This document shows positions 1 to 5,952 of a DNA stretch of 6,604 nt, piece after piece. Source of the stretch: a bacterium (GTDB lineage Bacteria; Patescibacteriota; Microgenomatia; UBA1400; PJMF01). The notes under the pieces are model-generated. The model was not told the DNA's origin. It saw only the letters and a program-made list of their open reading frames with translations, and did not search any database. The stretch spans positions 1 through 6,604 of the forward strand of contig OMIS01000070.1 in the NCBI GenBank assembly GCA_900299155.1, given 5' to 3'. The position numbers and the translations under genes were made by a program. How positions within the stretch are numbered: the stretch's first letter is position 1; every line of letters starts with the position of its first letter.

Positions 1-1
1 C

Positions 2-64
2 CACAGAAATGAAATGTATAAAGTACTTTTGGACAACTTAAAATCTAACCCGCTGACGCTCTAA
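2..64 (+). CDS. Possible C-terminal end of an upstream protein (partial)
   Basis: The frame starting at base 2 is open from the window edge to a TAA at 62-64 and reads as a plausible mixed hydrophobic and polar tail of 20 residues ending in NPLTL. The other two plus frames stop earlier within the same stretch. No function can be given. The stop codon lies inside the 18-bp repeat at 61-78, and a strong hairpin follows 18 bases later, which is where a transcript end would be expected. Twenty open codons can occur by chance, so this is tentative. The alternative is plain intergenic DNA. Confidence 0.3.
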   Translation, partial: HRNEMYKVLLDNLKSNPLTL

Positions 65-78
65 ACGTCACAAGACCC
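61..78 (-). repeat. 18-bp repeat, left copy (inverted relative to the right copy)
   Basis: Bases 61-78 are the exact reverse complement of bases 6543-6560; read on the minus strand the sequence is GGGTCTTGTGACGTTTAG. The match ends at both sides after 18 bases. On the minus strand it is followed by a GGGTTAGATTTTAAG segment that loosely resembles the GTGTTAATATGG segment after the right copy, so the repeat may be the upstream part of a shared promoter or operator. No transposase or other terminal-repeat feature accompanies it. Confidence 0.8.
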
Positions 79-82
79 AAAC

Positions 83-132
83 CATAAATAACGCTCAGGG
101 TGAGCTATACATCACTCCGAGCGCTGTTTATG
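83..132 (+). other. Long imperfect hairpin, possible terminator or RNA structure
   Basis: Arms 83-103 and 112-132 pair around an 8-base loop (104-111). On the plus strand 17 of the 21 positions are Watson-Crick pairs, two are T-G wobbles (89/126 and 99/116) and two are A-C mismatches (91/124 and 97/118). The minus strand folds equally well because wobbles and mismatches swap. The outer part is A-rich on the left arm and T-rich on the right (CTGTTTATG), as in a terminator whose T-tract pairs with an upstream A-tract, but there is no clean run of T. It could end transcription of a gene to the left, in either direction, or be a structured leader element. Confidence 0.55.
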
Positions 133-228
133 ATTCATGCACATTTCTTACATATTAGATATTCATATACTACAACCACTTTTGTCAATAGCAAGTACTA
201 TAGGCACACAGTAGAAGAGAGCGGAAAC

Positions 229-255
229 TTTACTTTCCCTTGCGTACTCTATACA
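229..255 (+). promoter_or_regulatory. Candidate promoter of the transketolase N subunit gene
   Basis: A TATACA -10-like box lies at 250-255, 27 bases before the ATG at 283. A weak TTTACT lies at 229-234, with a short 15-base spacer. The rest of 133-282 is AT-rich and holds no gene I can support. No Shine-Dalgarno sequence of useful strength precedes the ATG; the nearest purine-rich run is around 260-268. This is a reading of consensus boxes only. Confidence 0.35.
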
Positions 256-282
256 CTGAAAAAAGAGACAAATTGAGACACC

Positions 283-1116
283 ATGCCCACACTTTCTGAA
301 CTCAAGGCACACGCCCAAACAATCCGCCGCTCTATCATTACAATGCTGGAAAATGCTGGCAGCGGACACAGTGGCGGTTCACTCGGCATGGCCGATGTAT
401 TTACTACTTTGTATTTTGCAGTAGCCAAGCATGATCCGCAGAACCCTGAGTGGGAAGAGCGGGATAGAATTTTGCTATCCAATGGGCATATTTGTCCCGT
501 TCTCTATGCCACACTTGCTGAAGCAGGATACTTTCCACCAGATGAACTACAAACACTGCGAAAACTAGGGAGCCGTTTGCAAGGACACCCTCATTTGGGA
601 AGTTTGCCTGGCATAGAGAACACCAGTGGACCGCTGGGGCTGGGGCTTTCACAAGCTGCTGGGTTGGCATACGGATTACGGCTGGATCATAAACCAAATC
701 AGGTGTTTTGCTTGATGAGTGACGGAGAACATCAGGAAGGACAGACCTGGGAAGCCTATATGTTTGCTGCCAAAAATAAGTTATCTCGTCTAACTACGTT
801 GATTGATAGAAATAATATTCAAATTGATGGATTTACTGATCAAGTCATGCCACTAGAGTCACTTCGAGCAAAAATCGAGAGTTTTGGCTGGCGAGTTCTT
901 GAAGTGGACGGGCATGATATTTCTGCACTACTCGAAGTACTACAAAACACGGTTCAGTCTTCTGAAACTCCCGATGCACCACCCACCGCTGTAATTTGCC
1001 ATACAACACCAGGTAAAGGCGTGGATTTTATGGAAAATAAGTACGAATGGCATGGCAAACCGCCAAGTCATGAACAAGCTGCAGCTGCACTTCGCCAGCT
1101 TGCAGAACGTGGGTAG
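283..1116 (+). CDS. tkt: Transketolase, N-terminal (thiamine diphosphate-binding) subunit
   Basis: This is the cofactor-binding half of a split transketolase, 277 residues, the usual size for stand-alone N subunits. With the downstream C subunit it should move two-carbon ketol units between sugar phosphates in the cytoplasmic non-oxidative pentose phosphate pathway. Visible motifs are GSGHSGGSLGMADV at 26-39 with the conserved His29, SNGH at 66-69, GHPH at 101-104, and the thiamine diphosphate/metal motif starting at Asp147-Gly148-Glu149 and ending with Asn177-Asn178 (LIDRNNIQIDG). The VDGHD motif lies at 208-212, and the C-terminal PGKGV...WHGKPP segment has His257. The ATG at 283 gives the expected N-terminal length. 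No frameshift or missing key residue is seen. The partner gene lies 141 bp downstream on the same strand. The related alternative, a 1-deoxyxylulose-5-phosphate synthase fragment, fits less well because the sequence around the NN motif is transketolase-like. Confidence 0.95.
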   Translation: MPTLSELKAHAQTIRRSIITMLENAGSGHSGGSLGMADVFTTLYFAVAKHDPQNPEWEERDRILLSNGHICPVLYATLAEAGYFPPDELQTLRKLGSRLQGHPHLGSLPGIENTSGPLGLGLSQAAGLAYGLRLDHKPNQVFCLMSDGEHQEGQTWEAYMFAAKNKLSRLTTLIDRNNIQIDGFTDQVMPLESLRAKIESFGWRVLEVDGHDISALLEVLQNTVQSSETPDAPPTAVICHTTPGKGVDFMENKYEWHGKPPSHEQAAAALRQLAERG

Positions 1117-1122
1117 CAGTAA

Positions 1123-1150
1123 AGGTCTGTAAAAGCGGCAAGACAGGCCT
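1123..1150 (+). other. Hairpin just after the transketolase N subunit stop codon
   Basis: AGGTCTGT (1123-1130) pairs with ACAGGCCT (1143-1150), eight pairs including one U-G wobble, around a 12-base loop. It begins seven bases after the stop codon. What follows is GTAAAAAAGT rather than a T-tract, so it is not a standard intrinsic terminator for the plus strand. The word CTGTAAAA occurs twice here (1127-1134 and 1149-1156), 22 bases apart. It might protect the 3' end of a processed message or slow read-through between the two subunit genes. Confidence 0.4.
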
Positions 1151-1203
1151 GTAAAAAAGTAGTATGTATCAATATAAAAAAAGCAGTTTGCACCAACACA
1201 TAG

Positions 1204-1225
1204 TATATTGAATAAACCGTATAAA
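1204..1225 (+). promoter_or_regulatory. AT-rich -10-like boxes upstream of the transketolase C subunit
   Basis: TATATT at 1204-1209 and TATAAA at 1220-1225 are the best -10-like words in the 141-bp gap. TTTGCACC near 1187-1194 is a poor -35 with no good spacing to either. A separate promoter for the C subunit is possible given the unusually long gap, but co-transcription with the N subunit is equally compatible with the sequence. Confidence 0.2.
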
Positions 1226-1257
1226 CGACCGAGCAACACAGAGAAAACACTAGAAGT

Positions 1258-2202
1258 ATGTCTGATCAAAAAAAACAATCTACGCGTGATGGCTTCGGCC
1301 AAGGACTGGTAGAAGCCGCACAAAAAAATCCCCAGATTGTGGGATTGTGTGCTGATTTAACCGAGTCCACCCGGATGGAAGCATTTGCCAAAGCCTTCCC
1401 TGAGCGATTTATCGAGGTGGGAGTAGCAGAACAAAACTTGGCTGGATTGGCGGCAGGTTTTGCATTAGCTGGAAAAGTACCGTTTGCTGCAAGTTATGCG
1501 TGTTTTCATCCCGCTAATTCTTGGGGTGTCATTCGTTCAAGCATTTGTTATTCAAACTTAAATGTCAAAATTGTGGGAGGTCATGCCGGGCTTGTTACTG
1601 GTGCAGATGGGGCTACTCATCAATCATTAGAAGATATTGCTACAATGCGCGTTTTACCCAATATGACCGTGATTGTGCCGTGTGATGCAGAAGAAGCACG
1701 CAAAGCCACACTAGCGCTTGCAGAACACACTGGGCCAGTATACTTGAGGACCTCAAAGTACGACATACTGCCACTTACAACTCCTGAAACGCCATTTCAA
1801 ATCGGCAGAGCAGTGACTTTACAAAGTGGCAGTGATGCCACGATTATTGCCTGTGGATCGCTTGTTTCTGAAGCACTCTTTGCTGCACAAAAACTAGCAC
1901 AACAAAATATTTCTGTCCGTGTTATCAATATGCACACCATAAAACCGCTGGATTGGGAAGCTGTTTTACTGGCAGCACGAGAAACTAAAGCCATTATCAC
2001 CCTTGAAGATCATCAAGCAGTAGGTGGCTTAGGTTCCGCAATTGCAGAGGTTCTGGCACAGTCGCGGCTGCGCCCCGCGTTTCATAGTATGGGTGTCGCC
2101 GATAGCTTTGGTGAATCTGGCACCGCAGCAGAATTACTGGAAAAACATCACCTGACCGCGCCACATATCGTGACGCAGTTGGACGTGCTTTTACACGCTT
2201 AA
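1258..2202 (+). CDS. tkt: Transketolase, C-terminal (pyrimidine-binding) subunit
   Basis: This is the second half of the split transketolase, 314 residues, matching the family length. It supplies the catalytic glutamate that activates the thiamine diphosphate held by the N subunit, so the two must assemble. The pyrimidine-binding domain spans about 8-170: ADLTEST at 32-38, IEVGVAEQN at 52-60 with catalytic Glu58, SYACF at 79-83, the GGHAGLVTGADGATHQS stretch at 107-123 including His121, VPCDAEEA at 140-147 and YLRTSK at 162-167. The transketolase C-terminal domain follows from about 180, with INMHTIKPLD and TLEDH motifs. The ATG at 1258 gives the standard short lead-in, but no Shine-Dalgarno is present. 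Its surroundings (ACTAGAAGTATGTCT) nearly copy those of the lactate dehydrogenase start. It ends only 12 bp from the convergent glycosyltransferase gene. Confidence 0.95.
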   Translation: MSDQKKQSTRDGFGQGLVEAAQKNPQIVGLCADLTESTRMEAFAKAFPERFIEVGVAEQNLAGLAAGFALAGKVPFAASYACFHPANSWGVIRSSICYSNLNVKIVGGHAGLVTGADGATHQSLEDIATMRVLPNMTVIVPCDAEEARKATLALAEHTGPVYLRTSKYDILPLTTPETPFQIGRAVTLQSGSDATIIACGSLVSEALFAAQKLAQQNISVRVINMHTIKPLDWEAVLLAARETKAIITLEDHQAVGGLGSAIAEVLAQSRLRPAFHSMGVADSFGESGTAAELLEKHHLTAPHIVTQLDVLLHA

Positions 2203-2214
2203 TTCCAAAATACT

Positions 2215-3843
2215 TTACAACCTAAGATCTGGGATCAGTAATTGCTGCGCAATAGATTTTTTTGCATAGATAGTCACGATAGGAGCTCCACCAGCGGTTA
2301 CATAGTGAACTGGGACATACTGTCGCTCAGTCAGTTCTTGAATAATTGGAGTCTGAAACTCTCGCATAGCATTGGTGACAACATAATCAAATTCAAATGT
2401 AGAATTATAAATTCCTGTAGGTAGTCCCTGCATCGTTGGAGCAACATAGTCCGGAATGACCGCCAATCCTACAGTAGAACCAGGTTGAGCTACTTTTGAA
2501 ATAGCAATGAGAGCCTCACGTTGTCCCTGCCCCCAAAATGCTAGTTCAAAAAGTTTTTGTTCATACACTTTTGTATTTCCCCCAGTTAAAAAGTTATAGT
2601 AATCCAAATAATACGGATATATTAAATATAATGACAGTATTAAAGATCCAACTATGAGCGTACTGAGATAGTACGGTAGTTCTTGATTTATTTTTTCCAG
2701 TTGTTTATTAAGTGCTGTCCAGGCATATCCAGCTAATAAACTTATTGCTGGATAAATCATAATTACATACCGAATCCCATTTTGCTTTAATGGGTAGAAC
2801 GAAAGAAGTAATGGTACGAATAGACAAACTATTAGTACTAACAATGCATATCGATCTTTCTTATTTTTGTAAAAATAGTAACCTGCACCACATAGTAGAG
2901 CTAAGACTACTACTGGAGTTGTCACCAATAATGACCCCAGATAATAATGCCACGGGACAGGCCCATACGTACCAAAATAATACTCGGACGGTGGTTGCAT
3001 TCTCTGTTGTGACCAATGAACAATATTTTGAAAAGTTTCTGTGGGATGAAACCAAAGTGCAGGCCAAAGTACATAAAAAATAACCAATGCGATGACAGGG
3101 ATACTCAGTAACTTCAGATCAATGTTTTTAATAATTTTGCTAAAGATATTTTTAAGTGATTCCAAACCTTGAAGTGAGTGCACCAACCAAATCCCACCAT
3201 ATGTTAAACCCAAAATTACATTTGTGTATTTAGTACCGAGAGCTAACCCCAGCAAAACTCCAGAAACGACTGCTTGTAACCAGTTTTTTACTTCTAGAAA
3301 TTGTAGAAAATAAAAAATACCTGCCGCAGTTAAGAACATGTTTATAGATTCCAAGGTAATCAACTGTGCATACCCTATTGCGAGCGGTAATAACATAAAA
3401 ATTACTGCACTTGCTATTCCGACTTGAGCTGACCATAGTTTTCGCCCAATTAGAAATACATACCCTGCAGTAAGTGCGCCGAACAGGGCAGAGAGTACAC
3501 GAGGAGCAGTCCAATCATAGGCAAAAATTGCTTTACCATCTGCATCACGATCAACCACCGAAAACTGGCCAGCCAATCCATATAAGTACCGAGAAACTGC
3601 TGGGTGATCAGGAAAAGTGTACCACTCAGGATCAGTGAAGTTCCCGCCAGCTACTAGATGCACCAAATCATCTCCCACGCCTACATACGCATACTCATCC
3701 CAGGCTCTACCCACTTTATTTATTCCAATCAATCTAATGAATAAAGTAACTAGTACGATGATTAAGAAAATACCCCAGTTGCCAGTGAGCCACTTTTTTA
3801 CTGAAGTAAACACGTTTGCTGGTTTATATTCTGTGCCATGCAT
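2215..3843 (-). CDS. GT-C fold membrane glycosyltransferase (family 39/PMT-like)
   Basis: A 542-residue integral membrane protein. A short cytoplasmic N-terminus is followed by a membrane segment at about 24-40, then a first external loop holding the acidic pair Asp49-Glu50 (AWDEYAYVG). In GT-C enzymes that is the likely catalytic or metal/lipid-phosphate site. DHPAVSRYLYG at 79-89 corresponds to the HP(P)LxKY region of protein mannosyltransferases. Further hydrophobic segments lie at about 113-132, 140-157, 165-183, 189-217, 244-264, 303-324, 332-350, 358-376 and 390-411. NGIRYVIMIYP at 355-365 matches the conserved RYxLPxYP motif. A soluble, probably external, domain covers 412-542 and has FWGQGQREA at 436-444. 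The family moves a sugar from a polyprenyl-phosphate carrier to a protein or glycan; donor and acceptor cannot be read here. The gene stands alone, tail-to-tail with the transketolase C subunit and head-to-head with lactate dehydrogenase. It looks more AT-rich than its neighbours. Confidence 0.85.
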   Translation of the reverse strand: MHGTEYKPANVFTSVKKWLTGNWGIFLIIVLVTLFIRLIGINKVGRAWDEYAYVGVGDDLVHLVAGGNFTDPEWYTFPDHPAVSRYLYGLAGQFSVVDRDADGKAIFAYDWTAPRVLSALFGALTAGYVFLIGRKLWSAQVGIASAVIFMLLPLAIGYAQLITLESINMFLTAAGIFYFLQFLEVKNWLQAVVSGVLLGLALGTKYTNVILGLTYGGIWLVHSLQGLESLKNIFSKIIKNIDLKLLSIPVIALVIFYVLWPALWFHPTETFQNIVHWSQQRMQPPSEYYFGTYGPVPWHYYLGSLLVTTPVVVLALLCGAGYYFYKNKKDRYALLVLIVCLFVPLLLSFYPLKQNGIRYVIMIYPAISLLAGYAWTALNKQLEKINQELPYYLSTLIVGSLILSLYLIYPYYLDYYNFLTGGNTKVYEQKLFELAFWGQGQREALIAISKVAQPGSTVGLAVIPDYVAPTMQGLPTGIYNSTFEFDYVVTNAMREFQTPIIQELTERQYVPVHYVTAGGAPIVTIYAKKSIAQQLLIPDLRL

Positions 3844-3848
3844 ATCAA

Positions 3849-3877
3849 TTGATTCTACCTGTATATGTGTCTATACT
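3849..3877 (+). promoter_or_regulatory. Promoter of lactate dehydrogenase, probably leaderless
   Basis: TTGATT at 3849-3854 and TATACT at 3872-3877 are separated by exactly 17 bases, the best promoter in the window (4 of 6 and 5 of 6 matches to the main sigma factor consensus). Only six bases separate the -10 box from the ATG at 3884, so the predicted transcription start coincides with the start codon. The -35 box overlaps the -10 box of the divergent glycosyltransferase gene, so the two promoters probably compete for polymerase. Confidence 0.65.
3852..3857 (-). promoter_or_regulatory. -10 box of the glycosyltransferase gene, near-leaderless
   Basis: On the minus strand TAGAAT (5 of 6 to TATAAT) lies 8 bases before the ATG whose first base is 3843. 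Transcription normally starts about 6-8 bases after a -10 box, so the message would begin at or within a base or two of the start codon. No Shine-Dalgarno could fit. The -35 is weak (TTCCAG about 18 bases upstream). The box shares bases with the -35 of the divergent lactate dehydrogenase promoter. Confidence 0.5.
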
Positions 3878-3883
3878 GGAAGT

Positions 3884-4807
3884 ATGTCTTCTCATACCTC
3901 CAATAAAGTATCAATTATCGGCTGCGGCAAAGTCGGCATGAGCGCCGCGTATTCATTGTTGCATCGAGGAGATGTAACGGAGTTGGTACTACATGGACGT
4001 TCCATGCCTGAATTGGTAGGTGAAGAGCTTGACCTCGAGCATGGTATGAGTTTTTTGCCATTTGCCAAAATCATGGCCACCACTGATTATGCCGATCTTG
4101 CTGGTAGTGATGTGGTTATCGTGACCGCTGGAGCCGCTCAAAAACCCGGGGAGACTCGACTTGATTTAACTGCCAAAAATGTGGCGATTATCGAATCGGT
4201 TATTCCTCAAGTTGTTAAGTACGCTCCTGAAGCAATTATCGTAATTGTCAGTAATCCTGTAGACGTCTTGACTTACAAAGCTTATCAAATTGCTGGACTT
4301 CCAAAGGGGAGAATCTTTGGTTCTGGCACAACCTTAGATACAGCTCGGTTCCGTTTTCATCTTTCAGAATTTTTGCATGTGAATCCCCAAAGCATTCATG
4401 CGTATATTTTAGGTGAACATGGCGATAGTTCATTTCCAGCTATTTCAAGTGCCAGTGTTGGTGGACAACCGTTGATGTCGATGTCCGATTTTTCCGAAGA
4501 ACGAGCCTGGAAAGCCTATGAAAAAGCCAGAAGTGCGGCGTATAAAATAATTGCTGCAAAGGGCGCTACATATTATGGGATTGGAACGGTAGTTTCACAT
4601 ATTGTTTCAAAGATTCTGCACAACACACGCTCTGTGCTACCACTATCTATTCCACTGCATCAATACTATGGATTTTCTGGAGTTTCACTGAGTGTCCCTT
4701 GTGTAATTGGAAGAAATGGGGTAGAAGAGACACTAGAAATTAAGCTTGATTGGGAAGAAAAACGCAGATTTGAAAAAAGTGTTACGACCATCAAGCAGTA
4801 CTTGTAA
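3884..4807 (+). CDS. ldh: L-lactate dehydrogenase, FBP-site type with altered cofactor loop
   Basis: A 307-residue cytoplasmic enzyme interconverting pyruvate and L-lactate. The nucleotide-binding loop is GCGKVG at 13-18. AAQKPGETRLDL at 84-95 has Gln86, the residue that selects lactate over malate, and catalytic Arg92. VSNPVDVLTY at 122-131 has Asn124. LDTARFR at 151-157 has Asp152 and substrate-binding Arg155. GEHGD at 177-181 has the proton-relay His179. Arg157 and His172 match the two residues that bind fructose 1,6-bisphosphate in Bacillus-type enzymes, so allosteric activation is likely. The oddity is the end of the second beta strand: ELVLHGRS (33-40) has Gly38 where the NAD-selective Asp is expected, followed by Arg-Ser, suggesting NADP use. 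The frame is open upstream to 3617, but the ATG at 3884 gives the family length and sits just after a good promoter; the extension would run through the antisense glycosyltransferase gene. Confidence 0.93.
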   Translation: MSSHTSNKVSIIGCGKVGMSAAYSLLHRGDVTELVLHGRSMPELVGEELDLEHGMSFLPFAKIMATTDYADLAGSDVVIVTAGAAQKPGETRLDLTAKNVAIIESVIPQVVKYAPEAIIVIVSNPVDVLTYKAYQIAGLPKGRIFGSGTTLDTARFRFHLSEFLHVNPQSIHAYILGEHGDSSFPAISSASVGGQPLMSMSDFSEERAWKAYEKARSAAYKIIAAKGATYYGIGTVVSHIVSKILHNTRSVLPLSIPLHQYYGFSGVSLSVPCVIGRNGVEETLEIKLDWEEKRRFEKSVTTIKQYL

Positions 4808-4818
4808 GAAATGGTACT

Positions 4819-5000
4819 GTGAATAAATCTAAAAGAACGCCTGTCAAACGTTGGTTCATCAATTTTATTGACTCTCGCACTTTACTGCCACTTTCTTGGC
4901 CGATACTGAGGGAGGTGACTGTACTCTAGAAGGCACTATAGCTGGATTTATGAAAACAGATCATGAAGTACATCTTCCGATTATACAAACTGCACAATAA
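4819..5000 (+). pseudogene. Possible frameshifted or decayed small gene (two short open frames)
   Basis: A GTG at 4819 opens 36 codons ending at TAG 4927-4929, including the protein-like run RWFINFIDSRTLLPLSW. Another frame is open from 4872 to TAA 4998-5000 and reads DCTLEGTIAGFMKTDHEV before ending in PIIQTAQ; its only ATG is at 4950. The frames overlap, and a one-base shift somewhere near 4905-4925 would join them into one protein of roughly 60 residues. I do not recognise the product. The GTG lies 11 bases after the lactate dehydrogenase stop and lacks a Shine-Dalgarno. These could be two small genes, one broken gene, a sequencing error, or chance frames. The remaining bases of 4808-5034 hold only the weak terminator. 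Confidence 0.27.
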
Positions 5001-5007
5001 ATAGAGG

Positions 5008-5042
5008 GTCTATAAATCAATCCATTATTAAAGACTATTTTT
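5008..5042 (+). terminator. Weak intrinsic terminator between convergent ldh and mutM
   Basis: GTCTATAA (5008-5015) pairs with TTAAAGAC (5028-5035) except for one A-A mismatch, with a 12-base loop, and is followed directly by TATTTTT (5036-5042). The stem is low in GC but the T-tract is in the right place to end the plus-strand message about 200 bases after lactate dehydrogenase. The structure overlaps the mutM stop codon. Read on the minus strand it is followed by a less uniform T-rich stretch, so weak bidirectional use is possible. Confidence 0.4.
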
Positions 5043-5925
5043 GACAGATAGTACAATAAAATGTGCTTCGTCCAGCTTGTTTTTTTCGCAGAAGTGGCGT
5101 GCCACAGATGAGACAAGGCTCACCTTCACGCCCATATGTTCGTACAACTGTTTGGTATTGACCAGCAAACCCATCTACATGACGGTAATCATGCATTGTC
5201 GCACCACCCAGCTCAATCCCAGTACGAACCACATGCAGTGTTGCTTGATAGACTTTCGCTACTTCAGCAAAACTCAAACTTTTTGCAGGACGAAACGGAT
5301 CTATGCCTGCCAAGTGTAGCGCATCATTGGCATAAATATTGCCCACACCAGCCACCACTGAATTGTCCATTAAGGCTTGTTTTATAGGAATTCCCCTAGT
5401 ATGCAGTTTTTCAAATAAATATGCAGCACTTACCGCTGGGTCAATAATATCTGGGCCAAGCAAACTAAATTCCCGTTCTACTTCAGCATCAGTCATAACC
5501 TTGAGCCAACCAAATACCCGCAAATCATTAAAAAAGAGCTTTGCAGTTGAAGCTGTTGTTACAGTTGGCTGAACATTTTTACTAGATGTAGTACCAGCTA
5601 AGTCCAGAATTACTCGAGTATACTTGCTTGGTAACTCGTTTACCCAATCCGCAGTAGGATGCCCACCACCCAGTCTAATATTCTGATCTTGATAAATTAA
5701 CTGGCCTGTCATCTTCAAATGGACAAGCATTTTTTCAGGTCGGTCAAACTCAAACTGAATAATTTTAGATCTCCGAGAGATCCCAGTGATAGTCGCTCCC
5801 TCAAGTGAAGTAGGAGAACCTAGAAAACTTTTTTCACGCAAAACCGCAACTTTAGTAATAGTTTTACCCACTACCACTTCTCGGAGACGACGTGCAATGG
5901 TTTCAACTTCTGGCAACTCTGGCAT
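5035..5925 (-). CDS. mutM: Formamidopyrimidine-DNA glycosylase (Fpg/MutM)
   Basis: Base excision repair enzyme that removes oxidised purines such as 8-oxoguanine and cuts the strand by beta,delta-elimination. The start is fixed by chemistry: MPELPEVETI places catalytic Pro2 and Glu3 directly after the initiator Met. Lys54 (RRSK) matches the conserved Lys57 of the E. coli enzyme. Met72 (HLKMTG), Arg136 and Phe138 (DLRVFGW) match the residues that fill the gap left by the flipped base. The helix-two-turn-helix is at about 182-200 with GVGNIYAND (Asn196). A C-terminal zinc finger has Cys271, Cys274, Cys291 and Cys294, with Arg286 in its hairpin. At 296 residues it is somewhat longer than usual, the excess being a Thr/Ser-rich insertion at about 109-127 before LFFNDLR. 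It is convergent with ldh and divergent from the unknown gene at 5984. Confidence 0.97.
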   Translation of the reverse strand: MPELPEVETIARRLREVVVGKTITKVAVLREKSFLGSPTSLEGATITGISRRSKIIQFEFDRPEKMLVHLKMTGQLIYQDQNIRLGGGHPTADWVNELPSKYTRVILDLAGTTSSKNVQPTVTTASTAKLFFNDLRVFGWLKVMTDAEVEREFSLLGPDIIDPAVSAAYLFEKLHTRGIPIKQALMDNSVVAGVGNIYANDALHLAGIDPFRPAKSLSFAEVAKVYQATLHVVRTGIELGGATMHDYRHVDGFAGQYQTVVRTYGREGEPCLICGTPLLRKKQAGRSTFYCTICQK

Positions 5926-5952
5926 ACTAACTAATTACAAACTTACTCGTGC

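Noticed and set aside
404..697. 97-codon minus-strand open frame inside the transketolase N subunit gene
   Set aside because: It lies entirely within a conserved coding region on the other strand and has no promoter or motif of its own.
1123..1150. Hairpin after the transketolase N subunit as an intrinsic terminator
   Set aside because: It is followed by an A-rich run, not a T-tract, on the plus strand, and the partner subunit gene lies downstream.
1127..1156. Two CTGTAAAA words as the start of a CRISPR or tandem array
   Set aside because: Only two short copies exist, with no further units at regular spacing.
940..1323. 127-codon minus-strand open frame across the transketolase gap
   Set aside because: It overlaps the conserved ends of both transketolase genes, is rich in Cys, Phe and Tyr with no recognisable motif, and looks like a by-product of the antisense codon pattern.
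2790..3083. 97-codon plus-strand open frame inside the glycosyltransferase gene
   Set aside because: It is fully antisense to membrane segments and loops of a well-supported gene and shows no domain.
3617..3883. In-frame upstream extension of lactate dehydrogenase (89 extra codons)
   Set aside because: It runs antisense through the glycosyltransferase N-terminus, lacks any family similarity, and the ATG at 3884 gives the normal length directly after a good promoter.
5001..5013. ATAGA/TCTAT hairpin after the short frames as a terminator
   Set aside because: The stem is only five weak pairs with a 3-base loop and no T-tract; the larger structure at 5008-5042 is better.
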